Source of the DNA: Promethearchaeota archaeon
Lineage (GTDB): Archaea; Asgardarchaeota; Lokiarchaeia; Sigynarchaeales; MK-D1
NCBI GenBank assembly: GCA_016839385.1
Contig: JAEOUK010000503.1
Coordinates: forward strand, 1-19,355
DNA length: 19,355 nt
Direction: 5' to 3'
Position numbers and translations under genes: made by a program. Under the pieces are notes generated by a model. The model saw only the letters and a program-made list of their open reading frames with translations, had not been told where the DNA came from and searched no databases. Positions 1 to 7,558 of this stretch are shown one piece after another; position 1 is the stretch's first letter; every line of letters begins with the position of its first letter.

Positions 1-798
1 GTAGTAGGAAATTCTAATCATTTTGGAATCGCAGGTTATTATTCCTTGATGGCAGCCGCTCAAGGATGTATCGGGATTTGTGGAACAAATGCACGTCCTT
101 CAATCGCCCCTACTTGGTCAGTTGAACCTATGTTAGGGACAAATCCCCTGACAATTGCACTTCCAACAGATTGGGATTTTCCTTGGTGTGCAGATCAAGC
201 TACTTCGATAACTCAACGGGGAAAAATAGAAACTTATGCTAGAATTGGAAAGGATGCGATTCCTGGGTGGGTAATAGATGAAAATGGTAATGCAGCAACC
301 GATGCTCCTGATATATTGAAAAAAATGCTTGAATTTAAAGCAGCTTTAACCCCATTAGGGGGTATAGGAGAAGATCTTGCTGGTTATAAGGGATATAACT
401 ACGCAACATTTGTGGAAATCATGAGTGCATGTCTTACACAGTCAAATTTCCTTCAAGCGTGCTTAGGGATTGTAGATGGTAAATTTGTCCCTTACAATTT
501 AGGTCATTTCTTCATTGCTATCAATATTGATTCATTTATCGATTTAGAAGAATTCAAGAAAACGACAGGTGACTTGTTACGTCAATTAGCTGGAGCCAAA
601 AAAGCTCCGGGTGCAGATCACATCTATATAGCTGGTGAAAAAGAATGGTTAGCTGGAAAAGATCGAGCTGGAAAAGGCGCACCTATCTCAAAAGAGACTC
701 AGAAACAATTCTTACAAATTCAGCAAGAATTGGGGTTGAAACAATATGATTTTGGATTTGATGTTGAAATCGATAAATCTGATACACCTGGATGGTAA
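1..798 (+). CDS. Ldh2/MdhM-family NAD(P)-dependent dehydrogenase, C-terminal part (cut by left edge)
   Basis: This is the C-terminal ~265 residues of a malate/L-lactate dehydrogenase of the Ldh2 (YlbC/YiaK/AllD/ComC) family; whole members are about 340-360 residues, so roughly 90 N-terminal residues lie off the window. The frame is open from base 1, and the first in-window Met is internal. Seen directly: the motif NSNHFGIAGYY at residues 4-14 of the fragment, whose His is the proposed catalytic residue of the family, then GTNPL and a GYKGYNYA stretch, both typical nucleotide/substrate-site motifs. The family uses NAD(P)H to reduce 2-oxo acids or cyclic imino acids (malate, lactate, sulfolactate, ureidoglycolate, delta1-pyrroline-2-carboxylate). 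The exact substrate cannot be read from this fragment. A pyrroline-2-carboxylate reductase role would fit the proline-type genes further right, but that is only an inference from context. Confidence 0.88.
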   Translation, partial: VVGNSNHFGIAGYYSLMAAAQGCIGICGTNARPSIAPTWSVEPMLGTNPLTIALPTDWDFPWCADQATSITQRGKIETYARIGKDAIPGWVIDENGNAATDAPDILKKMLEFKAALTPLGGIGEDLAGYKGYNYATFVEIMSACLTQSNFLQACLGIVDGKFVPYNLGHFFIAINIDSFIDLEEFKKTTGDLLRQLAGAKKAPGADHIYIAGEKEWLAGKDRAGKGAPISKETQKQFLQIQQELGLKQYDFGFDVEIDKSDTPGW

Positions 799-827
799 AG
801 AAATATATCTATCCAATAAAATCTAAC

Positions 828-841
828 TTTATTTTTTCTTA
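828..841 (+). terminator. T-rich archaeal-type terminator after the Ldh2 gene
   Basis: A T-rich run (ACTTTATTTTTTCTTA) lies 30-43 nt after the TAA/TGG end of the Ldh2-family gene with no stem-loop. Archaeal transcription often stops at such oligo-T tracts. It is a weak call in AT-rich DNA. Confidence 0.3.
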
Positions 842-919
842 TTAAATCATCAACGGAAAAGAATACTTAGCATAGGGTAAACGTAAAAACATAAGAAGGC
901 TGAATCGAGGCATAGGATT

Positions 920-1816
920 GTGACATTGGACTCTGAGAAAGATCTATTCATGAAAACTTTGTGGGAAATCATCAAAAGAGAATCAAGTTTAGTCAGTACC
1001 CATTATGTTTTTTTTGAAGAATTATGGGAGGCGTGTTTGAAAGAAATTAATCCCACTCCCCATACAATGCGTCGGTTTAAAGCTGATATTAATAAATTCA
1101 ATAATTCTGTTCAAGGAAAAATCGAACTTCTATCTTCATTAGAAACTGCATTAATTGATGGATATTATTTAATCAAAGATGTTGTTTCGACAATTTTTAA
1201 TGTTTATTTCCACGAATCTCGACAATTTACTAGAGATTTCAAACGAAAAGATCGAGATCCAATTCGCTATATGACCGCTGAAAAATTTATTGGATCTTTA
1301 TTACAATTTATTTCGGGAGAACAAGATTTAATTGAAAAAAAGTACATTGTTGTTGCTTTGAACAAGTCAATGATGAAATTAAAAGGTCTTAGTGACACAA
1401 AGATCATCAAAAAATTAGAATCCAATGGATTTACAATAAGTAAACAAGAACTTCAAACTGTAATGTACGAACTTGAAGATCATGGTGTTATTGAAAAGGT
1501 CCGAATACGTAAAAAGGATGAAGAAATTTACGGAGAAGGTACTTTTTTCTACAAATGGATTATGGATTTTGAGTTACCTAAAGAAACAATGACCTTATAC
1601 AACAAGAAGATTGCAAAAATTGTTGATTGGTCAATTCAATTATGGAGATCCTTATATAATATTCGAGAATTACATTTGGAGGTTCCCCCCGAATATCCAG
1701 ATCGGGATTTTTTGGTAGCCACACTCCAAAAAGCAGCAATTCAAGGATTCAAATCTACATGGTGGGTTGTCAACAACATAAAGAAGTATTTTGAGATGCA
1801 ATTAACAAAATTATGA
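920..1816 (+). CDS. Hypothetical protein with a central winged-helix-like segment
   Basis: I do not recognise this 298-residue protein. It is soluble and mostly helical, without signal peptide or membrane segment. Residues ~150-200 read like a winged helix-turn-helix: a helix (KSMMKLKGLSD), a second helix (TKIIKKLESNG), a recognition-like helix (SKQELQTVMYELEDHG) and a charged wing (IEKVRIRKKDEE). The N-terminal 140 residues and the C-terminal 100 residues, which contain several Trp, match nothing I can name. The GTG start at 920 has a GAGG 9 nt upstream; an ATG at 950 is the alternative and has a weaker GAGAAAG upstream. The gene stands alone on the plus strand and converges with the next gene, 7 nt from its stop. 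A DNA-binding role is plausible but only inferred from the helix pattern. Confidence 0.75.
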   Translation: MTLDSEKDLFMKTLWEIIKRESSLVSTHYVFFEELWEACLKEINPTPHTMRRFKADINKFNNSVQGKIELLSSLETALIDGYYLIKDVVSTIFNVYFHESRQFTRDFKRKDRDPIRYMTAEKFIGSLLQFISGEQDLIEKKYIVVALNKSMMKLKGLSDTKIIKKLESNGFTISKQELQTVMYELEDHGVIEKVRIRKKDEEIYGEGTFFYKWIMDFELPKETMTLYNKKIAKIVDWSIQLWRSLYNIRELHLEVPPEYPDRDFLVATLQKAAIQGFKSTWWVVNNIKKYFEMQLTKL

Positions 1817-1823
1817 CTTCAAT

Positions 1824-2552
1824 TCAGCTCAACATTTCCTTCACTCTAAATTTCACAAATTTCCAATCGTTTAGTAACTTGTTGTCTTTCATTCCAAGAT
1901 TAATTTGTGCTTGAGAAATTGCTTGAATAACATCATCTTCAGTAAAAAAACGTGATGTAAAATGAATTGTGATCGCTAAATATTCGATAATTGAAAATCC
2001 ATATAGCCAGATTTCAGTAATCCATGCACTTAATATTCTGGAATAGGAAGAAAATCGAATTTCTCTATAAATAGCATATTCATTGGTTGCATTTTTTCCT
2101 TCTAAAAGATGCTTTCCTGTATTTAACCAGAGTTGGGTCCATTCATTTCGTTCATCCCAAGTTCTACCTTTCAAGCTTTTTGGAGATGGATTAAAATCAA
2201 TCTCAGAATTAAGAGAGTCTTTATCCTCTTCATGCAGTTCAAAACGTTTAATGATTTCTGTGATAGTTTTATGTAATTTTTCATCAGGGTCATTTGGATT
2301 CATCTGAAGATTTCGGAAGAGTCGCTCCAGAAATAAATTAGTGAGAAACCAAATAAATAGTCGACAAGAAATAGACTCATCTAGTGGGTCTCCTGACTCT
2401 TTCGATTGAATAATCGAAAACTCAAGACGATCAACCATTTTTTGGATATGCTTTAAGAAATAACTCCAGTCTTTCCCATTTAAATCTTCATCCATTAAGG
2501 GATTCCGAAAAAGAGATTGAAGTATATGAATCAACATAAATATTAGATCCAT
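1824..2552 (-). CDS. Hypothetical helical protein, translationally coupled to the reductase remnant
   Basis: A 242-residue protein that I do not recognise. It is predicted to be largely helical, with a hydrophobic N-terminal stretch (FMLIHILQSLF) and a Trp/Tyr-rich amphipathic segment near residues 175-205 (AWITEIWLYGFSIIEYLAI). The hydrophobicity is too broken for a confident membrane protein. The middle part (residues ~85-135) is charged and probably loop-rich. Its ATG shares one base with the TAA of the upstream ORF (TAATG arrangement), which suggests translational coupling to that broken reductase gene or to its formerly intact version. It ends 7 nt from the convergent gene on the other strand. 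Third-position composition looks like its neighbours, so it is probably a real gene, but no function can be given. Confidence 0.65.
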   Translation of the reverse strand: MDLIFMLIHILQSLFRNPLMDEDLNGKDWSYFLKHIQKMVDRLEFSIIQSKESGDPLDESISCRLFIWFLTNLFLERLFRNLQMNPNDPDEKLHKTITEIIKRFELHEEDKDSLNSEIDFNPSPKSLKGRTWDERNEWTQLWLNTGKHLLEGKNATNEYAIYREIRFSSYSRILSAWITEIWLYGFSIIEYLAITIHFTSRFFTEDDVIQAISQAQINLGMKDNKLLNDWKFVKFRVKEMLS

Positions 2553-2981
2553 TATTTAAGATTTTTACGAGCCACGTTAGCTGCAACCAAAATTGGTTCC
2601 CATATGTGGGAAAACGCAGGATGGTAACCCAAATCTAGATTTTGTAAATCTTCAATTCTCAATCCTGCTGCAAGAACGGTTGCTAAGACATCAATTTTTT
2701 TGGCACCAATTTGAGATGGTGATGTAATTTCTGCTCCTAACAATTTGTGGCTAATTATATCATATACAAGAAAAACAGACATTTTCTCTCCAAAATTTCT
2801 GTTTATGTTTGGGTAATAATGAGCTACCTCATTCGCTTCGATTAAAGTAGATGCAACTTGCAAGCTTAGTTCTTCTCCTTGTTCTTTAGTAAACGCAATT
2901 ATCCCAATCAGGACGTTCTCTTCTGATTCCACTCGCTGCAGATAATCCAGCAGGATTACCACCAATTACAATTATTTTCAC
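2552..2981 (-). pseudogene. Internally deleted CoA-disulfide reductase/NADH oxidase-family flavoprotein
   Basis: This is the remnant of a pyridine nucleotide-disulfide oxidoreductase of the CoA-disulfide reductase/NADH oxidase type (normally ~440-550 residues). A GTG at 2981, preceded by AGAGG at 8-nt spacing, opens a frame reading VKIIVIGGNPAGLSAASG, the canonical FAD-binding beta-alpha-beta start (GGxxAGxSAA), and continues to RRERPDWDNCVY before a TAA. The downstream +1 frame then gives an intact C-terminal dimerisation domain: AHYYP, KLLGAEI, then KKIDVLATVLAAG and HPAFSHIWEPILVAANVA. About 300 codons holding the redox Cys and the NAD-binding domain are missing between the halves, with the junction near 2890-2905. 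The 137-codon C-terminal frame (TTG at 2965) could be predicted as a gene, but its first ~25 codons are the FAD motif read out of frame. A programmed frameshift would not restore the missing domains. Misassembly is the main alternative. Confidence 0.8.
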
Positions 2982-3046
2982 ACATTATTCCTCTTTGTAC
3001 AGAAAAAGATACGTTTAAGTGATTGATAAAGATATTTAGAAGGAGG

Positions 3047-3406
3047 TTAACTTTCTAAGGTTAAATCCATCCGAAGTGTAGTTGTATGAGACTTCATTAT
3101 TGTATAATCAATATTTTTTCCTTTATTTTTAAGGAGTTTCTCATTTCCGTTAACTAGCATGACAATAAAGAAAAACTCAATTTGCAGTCCAGCTGGTGCC
3201 TCATATATGGTAATATGATAACTAGGGATGTTATCAGTCTTAATATTCATTTGTAGGGTTCGAAATTCGGAGTTTCCTTTTGAACGATATACAAGTTTGG
3301 TGTTTTTTATTGTATCTGACAAAATAGGACGTAAATAAAACTGAATATTGTTACTGATTGGATTATTTTGAAATTGACAATAAACTGTAAGATGAAGCGT
3401 ATCCAT
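3047..3406 (-). CDS. Small beta-sandwich (Ig/fibronectin-like) hypothetical protein
   Basis: A 119-residue protein with alternating hydrophobic strands and no signal peptide or membrane helix. The pattern of a strand with KLVYRSKG, a strand ending in MNI, the turn IPSYHITIYEAPAGLQIEFFF and a final strand before NGNEKLLKN resembles the small Ig-like or fibronectin-like domain in which an aromatic/AG-turn precedes an EYYI-type strand and a D/NGN loop. This is a fold guess, not a recognised family. It lies 58 nt downstream of the CBS-longin gene and 65 nt upstream of the broken reductase on the same strand, so the three may once have formed a transcription unit. Without export signals it is probably cytoplasmic. 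Confidence 0.6.
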   Translation of the reverse strand: MDTLHLTVYCQFQNNPISNNIQFYLRPILSDTIKNTKLVYRSKGNSEFRTLQMNIKTDNIPSYHITIYEAPAGLQIEFFFIVMLVNGNEKLLKNKGKNIDYTIMKSHTTTLRMDLTLES

Positions 3407-3464
3407 TAGTTTAGTTATGGAAAAATAGTAAATAAAATTTTATTCATGATTTAATATCCGACAC

Positions 3465-4322
3465 TTAAACTTGAAAAAGATGTACCCATTCACTGATGTC
3501 AAATTCTTCTTTTGGAATTTGTTCATATCGCTCCGAGTTGAAATACGTTTTGTGAGTTTCAAGAAAAGCTTCGACAAAAGCAAATAACCGTCGCCGAAAT
3601 TCGATATTGTTATGGGTTGATACTAAAATACCGGTTATTTTCTCACGAGGTTCAAATATAACGGTATATTTATCCTTTTGTAGGATTCTCATCTTACCAT
3701 CAGCATTTATTACTTCATTTGTTATGTTGTTTATTGATGCAAGTGCTCCTCCATAAATTTCCACTAAATCATCGTTTACCTGTCTTGTCAGATTTTCTTT
3801 GAATGTATGCTTTGCAATTAGAAGACTTGTTGCATTATCTAAAACTAAAATCATAATAGGTTTGCCAGGTCTGAAGAAACGATTATTCCATAATAATATG
3901 TCTCTTGTACTAATAATTCCTGTAGGAATTCCATTTTTACCTAACACTAACCGTTTATGTCCTCGTTCGTTCATCAAACGAATAGCAATATCAATAGAAA
4001 TGTTTTGATCAACGATTTCAACAGGAGATTTCATTATTACCTTAAGTGGAGTTTGAAAAAGAGTTTCTGTCTTCATTCTTGAATGGTGAAGAAATTCAAC
4101 TACGTCTGTATGAGATATGATATAATAACTCTGTTTTTCAGGATCATTAATAACTACTGCTGATACTTTATTTTTGAACATTAATTCTATCAAATCTCCG
4201 AAATTTGCAGTAGATGGTAACATCAACACGTACCGAGTCATAAGATCTCTGGCACTAGGAGCTTGGATCGAGTTTGAGCTCATAGACCTAATATCAATTG
4301 CTCTACTGAAAACCTTTATCAT
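3465..4322 (-). CDS. Tandem CBS-domain protein with C-terminal longin/roadblock-like domain
   Basis: Residues ~23-85 and ~92-148 form a CBS pair: ARDLMTRYVLMLPSTANFGDL, then a VSAVVIND strand, then VIMKSPVEIVDQNISIDIA and GHKRLVLG followed by GIISTRDIL. CBS pairs (Bateman modules) bind adenine nucleotides or SAM and regulate a partner. The C-terminal ~130 residues follow the order of a longin/roadblock-type domain as found in many Asgard proteins: a first strand (PIMILVLDNATSLLIAKHTF), a helix in which DDLVEIYGGALASINNITNE fits the usual Lx(S/G)GxLSAI helix, central strands (YTVIFEPREKITGILVST), and a closing RRRLFAFVEAFLETH helix. That would be a nucleotide sensor joined to a GTPase-associated platform fold. 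ATG 4322 is used; ATG 4283 (MSSNSIQ) is a realistic shorter start. The gene is divergent from the methyltransferase, 38 nt away. Confidence 0.82.
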   Translation of the reverse strand: MIKVFSRAIDIRSMSSNSIQAPSARDLMTRYVLMLPSTANFGDLIELMFKNKVSAVVINDPEKQSYYIISHTDVVEFLHHSRMKTETLFQTPLKVIMKSPVEIVDQNISIDIAIRLMNERGHKRLVLGKNGIPTGIISTRDILLWNNRFFRPGKPIMILVLDNATSLLIAKHTFKENLTRQVNDDLVEIYGGALASINNITNEVINADGKMRILQKDKYTVIFEPREKITGILVSTHNNIEFRRRLFAFVEAFLETHKTYFNSERYEQIPKEEFDISEWVHLFQV

Positions 4323-4360
4323 TTGTTACTCACAAAATATATCAATCATAGGTGTAGTTG

Positions 4361-5062
4361 ATGGATACGACCAACAGCAAAGAAAATGAACGAATCACAT
4401 ACGAGAACGAATATGACAAACATATCGCAGATCTGAAGATTAAAATCATATACAAATACTTAGTCGATGCAGTAGTATTAGATGTGGGTTGTGGAGAGAC
4501 TGAAACTGTATATCGAAGAGTAGGTCGTGTGATGAAAAAATATGTGGGAATCGATAAAGATCTAGAAAATACCCCAAAAGGAGATAATTTCGAATATTTT
4601 AATAATACTTTGGAAGATTACAGGGCTAGCAGTAAATTTGATGTAGTTCTATTATTCGGAACGATTGAAGAAGCATTTGATGAAAATAAGCATTTACAAC
4701 TTGCACGGGATTTTTTGAAGAAAAATGGAAGTGTGTTTATCTCTATTCCAAATCCGTGGAGTTTGAATCGAATTATGGGGGCATGTAATGGATATATTGA
4801 TGATCCACAAACCCCTGATATTCACGATATTCGCCAAGGACACCGGAGATTACTCACTATTGAACAACTTGCTGCGATCTGTGAAAAAAATGGATTGCAG
4901 GTTATGGAATACTGGCCAGTTGGATTTAAACCAGTTCCAATGAGTGAAATGCCTACTTTAAAGAAATACTGGCATCAGTTTGATAACATGATGCTCCAAG
5001 GAAAGAAATATGATATTGACCAATTCTGTGCGGGTTGGTTACTTAGAGCAATCCCAAAGTAA
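4361..5062 (+). CDS. Class I SAM-dependent methyltransferase
   Basis: A 233-residue cytoplasmic methyltransferase of the UbiG/Methyltransf_11/23 type. Motif I is VLDVGCGE at residues 39-46, the acidic end of strand beta2 is VGIDKD at 62-67, motif post-II is the FDVVLLFGTIE stretch, and GSVFISIPNP is the strand beta5 region. SAM is therefore the donor; the acceptor is unknown. The C-terminal part has a HRRLLTIEQL segment and a LQVMEYWPVGF strand as in small-molecule or lipid/quinone methyltransferases. ATG 4361 is preferred over an adjacent TTG at 4358; GGTG lies 6 nt upstream. The gene is divergent from the CBS-longin gene and ends 6 nt from the convergent SIS isomerase, so nothing in its context gives the substrate. 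Confidence 0.85.
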   Translation: MDTTNSKENERITYENEYDKHIADLKIKIIYKYLVDAVVLDVGCGETETVYRRVGRVMKKYVGIDKDLENTPKGDNFEYFNNTLEDYRASSKFDVVLLFGTIEEAFDENKHLQLARDFLKKNGSVFISIPNPWSLNRIMGACNGYIDDPQTPDIHDIRQGHRRLLTIEQLAAICEKNGLQVMEYWPVGFKPVPMSEMPTLKKYWHQFDNMMLQGKKYDIDQFCAGWLLRAIPK

Positions 5063-5068
5063 ATCGAA

Positions 5069-6151
5069 TTATTTGAATACACTCGACACTTTGGTTAACC
5101 ATTTGGGTTTATCAGGATTTATTCCTTTTTCTAGTGCTATATCTACAACTAATAACTGAGCAGGAACAATTCCTACCAATGGTTGGAATATTTCATGTGT
5201 GTAAGGAATATGTATTCCATAATCTACATCATCCATTATATCAGTGGAATAAAGGCTTGTTATAGTGGCTCCTCGATTTTTGACTTTTTCTACTAATTTC
5301 AAAATTTGTTCGCGTCGATGTCCTTCAGGTGGAATTATAGTAAAAATCCATGAAGATTCATCTGCAAGTGTTATTGGACCATGTGGAAATTCGGCTGTAC
5401 TATACGCTTGGGAAAATATACGAGAGCCTTCAATAAGTTTTAGCGATATTTCTAATGCTGTTCCATAGTCAGGTCCTGATCCTAGCACAAAGCAGTTTTG
5501 TGCAAATTTGAAATAAGGTGCATCTTTTCGAACTTGTTTTCGGAAGGATTGTAAGGAATTCCTAATTACGTCAGGAATATTCATCAATTCATCCATTATT
5601 ACTGAATAAGCTTTTTCATTAAGGTTTTTGTTCATATATGCTAACTCAATTGCTAATTTACTTACAACTCCTAAAGTATTTACATAAGTTTTAGTAGCTA
5701 GCACGCTTTTTTCTTTGGTGCAATTTATTCCTAATATGTTATCAGATAGTTTGGATAATGAACTTTCCTCATAATTCGTAATAGCCGCAATTAAAGAGTG
5801 TTTTGATTTTGCAACTTTTAATGATTCTATTGTCATTTCACTCTCTCCAGATTGAGAAATACCAATTACAAGGTCTTCCTCATTCAAAATTGAACCAACC
5901 AGATGAGGAAATTCTGGAGATAATTCAGCAAATGCTTTAATTTTGGATAATTGGTTTAGTAAATAAGATCCCACATACCCAGCATGGTAGGAAGTACCAT
6001 CTCCAACTAGATGAATGAGTTTAATGTCTTTTTCAATTATTTTTTCGACTAAATCTTGGATATTTTTCTTTGGTTTTAATGCCCTATCTAACATCTCTGG
6101 AATTTCCCATATTTCCTTTAATGAGAGCGAACCAAATTCATTCTGCACCAT
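5069..6151 (-). CDS. Two-SIS-domain sugar-phosphate isomerase/deaminase (GlmS isomerase-like, GlmD-type candidate)
   Basis: A 360-residue protein matching the isomerase half of glucosamine-6-phosphate synthase with no glutaminase domain. It begins like the GlmS linker (LKEIWEIP), followed by the first SIS domain with GDGTSYHAG at ~50-58 and ISQSGES at ~98-104, and the second SIS domain with VLGSGPDYGTALEISLKLIE, the substrate loop FPHGPITLADES and the terminal NPDKPKWLTK. The Glu, His and Lys positions corresponding to E. coli GlmS Glu488, His504 and Lys603 appear to be kept. In archaea, stand-alone proteins of this layout include glucosamine-6-phosphate deaminase (GlmD, Thermococcales), so a deaminase/isomerase acting on an amino- or keto-sugar phosphate is likely. 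Its promoter region is shared with divergent rocD and carries a CCCCAAAA box followed by a TATA-like AT tract reading towards this gene. Confidence 0.85.
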   Translation of the reverse strand: MVQNEFGSLSLKEIWEIPEMLDRALKPKKNIQDLVEKIIEKDIKLIHLVGDGTSYHAGYVGSYLLNQLSKIKAFAELSPEFPHLVGSILNEEDLVIGISQSGESEMTIESLKVAKSKHSLIAAITNYEESSLSKLSDNILGINCTKEKSVLATKTYVNTLGVVSKLAIELAYMNKNLNEKAYSVIMDELMNIPDVIRNSLQSFRKQVRKDAPYFKFAQNCFVLGSGPDYGTALEISLKLIEGSRIFSQAYSTAEFPHGPITLADESSWIFTIIPPEGHRREQILKLVEKVKNRGATITSLYSTDIMDDVDYGIHIPYTHEIFQPLVGIVPAQLLVVDIALEKGINPDKPKWLTKVSSVFK

Positions 6152-6206
6152 ATATTTCTAAACATTCGGGATTTGAAAAATCTTTTTGAGATTTATTCAA
6201 AAGAGT

Positions 6207-6238
6207 ATTAAATATTTTGATATTTTGGGGTAAAAAAG
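6207..6238. promoter_or_regulatory. Divergent promoter region of SIS isomerase and rocD with a TTTTGGGGT box
   Basis: The 148-nt gap between the two divergent genes carries TTTTGGGGT at 6223-6231. Read towards the SIS gene it is ACCCCAAAA followed by the AT-rich tract ATATTTAATA (6216-6207), a plausible TATA element ~60 nt before the start. Read towards rocD it is followed by TAAAAAAG (6231-6238). The same box occurs before argF and cpgS. Role inferred only. Confidence 0.35.
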
Positions 6239-6299
6239 TTGTTTAGAGGGTACAATGGTTTTAATTCAAAATCATAATTTTTTCCCTTGATCAATTGAA

Positions 6300-7547
6300 A
6301 TGCCAAGCTCGAAAGAATATATTGAAATGGACAATAAATATGGAGCACACAATTATCATCCTATCCCTGTAGTGATTTCTAAAGCTAAAGGAGTCTGGGT
6401 GTGGGATCCTGAGGGAAAAAAGTATCTTGACTGCTTGTCAGCCTACAGCAGCCAGAACACCGGACATCTGCATCCTGAAATTTTAGAAGCAATGAAGGAG
6501 CAAATGGAAAAAGTGACTTTAACCTCACGAGCTTTTCATAATGACACTATGGGACCATTCTTGAAACAGATTTGCGAAGTAGTAGGACCCCACTTAAACT
6601 TGGATAGCAGTGAACCCATGGCATTACCAATGAATACAGGTGCTGAAGCAGTAGAAACTGGATTGAAAGTTGCCCGAGCTTGGGGGTACATAAAGAAAGG
6701 AATTCCAAAAGATAAAGCTCACATCATTGCATGTCAAGGAAATTTCCATGGAAGGACGATTACTATTTGTGGTATCAGTACAGATCCTGTCACTATACAT
6801 GAATTTGGTCCATTTACTCCAGGATTCTCAATCGTAAAATACGGAGATTCTGCAGCATTGGAAGAAGAAATTCAGAAAATTGGTGCAGAATATATTGCAG
6901 CCTTTCTATTGGAACCTATTCAAGGAGAAGCTGGTGTAAAAGTACCTCCTAAAGGATATTTGAAACAAGTTCGAGAAATATGCTCGAAGTACAATATCCT
7001 TATGATCGTTGACGAAATACAAACCGGTTTGTGTAGAACAGGAAAGATGTTTGCTGTAGATCACGAAAATGTAAAACCCGATATGTTCCTATTAGGGAAA
7101 GCACTTGGAGGAGGAGTATATCCTGTATCCGCTGTAGTGACAAGAGAAAATGTGATGGGTCCTGATGTGATCCCACCGGGAACTCATGGAAGTACTTTTG
7201 GAGGAAATCCTCTCGCTGCCGCAGTTGGAATGAAATCGTTAGAAGTTTTAGTTCGTGATAAGTTTGCTGAAAAAGCAGAGAAAATGGGAAAATATTTCAT
7301 GGATGGATTTAAAGCAATTGCAGAGAATAAGACTCGACTTCCTATCAAGGATATTCGAGGAAAAGGATTGCTAATTGCAGTTGAATTCGAAGGTAATGCT
7401 CGATTTTTAGTAGTTGATTTAATGAAAAATGGAATTCTTGCTAAAGATACTCATTCCACAATTATCCGTTTTGCTCCACCTTTAGTGATTACAAAACAAG
7501 AGATAGATTGGGCATTAGAAACAATAAAAAAAGTATTTACCGAGTGA
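6300..7547 (+). CDS. rocD: Ornithine aminotransferase (class III, PLP)
   Basis: A 415-residue fold-type I PLP enzyme that moves the delta-amino group of ornithine to 2-oxoglutarate, giving glutamate semialdehyde (which cyclises to P5C) and glutamate. The N-terminus YGAHNYHPIPVV (14-25) and SAYSSQNTGHLHP are the ornithine-aminotransferase-specific forms. NTGAEAVETG (112-121) grips the cofactor phosphate; DEIQTG has the pyridine-N Asp238; Lys267 in LLGKALGGGVYP is the Schiff-base lysine; HGSTFGGNPL closes the site; Glu210 in QGEAG corresponds to the Glu that holds the alpha-amino group/Arg switch. Length is normal (400-420). No strong ribosome-binding site precedes the ATG. It converges with arcC (11-nt gap) and faces ornithine carbamoyltransferase and a proline-dehydrogenase-like complex, which supports ornithine/proline catabolism. 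The nearest alternative is acetylornithine aminotransferase, less likely given the N-terminal motifs. Confidence 0.93.
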   Translation: MPSSKEYIEMDNKYGAHNYHPIPVVISKAKGVWVWDPEGKKYLDCLSAYSSQNTGHLHPEILEAMKEQMEKVTLTSRAFHNDTMGPFLKQICEVVGPHLNLDSSEPMALPMNTGAEAVETGLKVARAWGYIKKGIPKDKAHIIACQGNFHGRTITICGISTDPVTIHEFGPFTPGFSIVKYGDSAALEEEIQKIGAEYIAAFLLEPIQGEAGVKVPPKGYLKQVREICSKYNILMIVDEIQTGLCRTGKMFAVDHENVKPDMFLLGKALGGGVYPVSAVVTRENVMGPDVIPPGTHGSTFGGNPLAAAVGMKSLEVLVRDKFAEKAEKMGKYFMDGFKAIAENKTRLPIKDIRGKGLLIAVEFEGNARFLVVDLMKNGILAKDTHSTIIRFAPPLVITKQEIDWALETIKKVFTE

Positions 7548-7558
7548 TGTTATCACTC
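7542..7558. terminator. Hairpin at the rocD/arcC convergence
   Basis: A perfect 7-bp inverted repeat (GAGTGAT, 3-nt loop, ATCACTC) covers the rocD stop codon and the space before the arcC stop. T-rich DNA follows on both strands (CGATTTTTCC on plus; TACTTTTTTATTG on minus), so it could act as a bidirectional terminator for the converging genes. Confidence 0.5.

Noticed and set aside
2083..2307. 74-codon plus-strand ORF inside the 242-residue hypothetical gene
   Set aside because: It is Phe/Ser-rich antisense of the longer minus-strand frame, lacks a ribosome-binding site and recognisable features.
2552..2965. A stand-alone 137-residue dimerisation-domain protein
   Set aside because: Its first ~25 residues are the FAD motif read in the wrong frame from a TTG; the GTG at 2981 with a good ribosome-binding site shows it is the tail of a deleted reductase gene.
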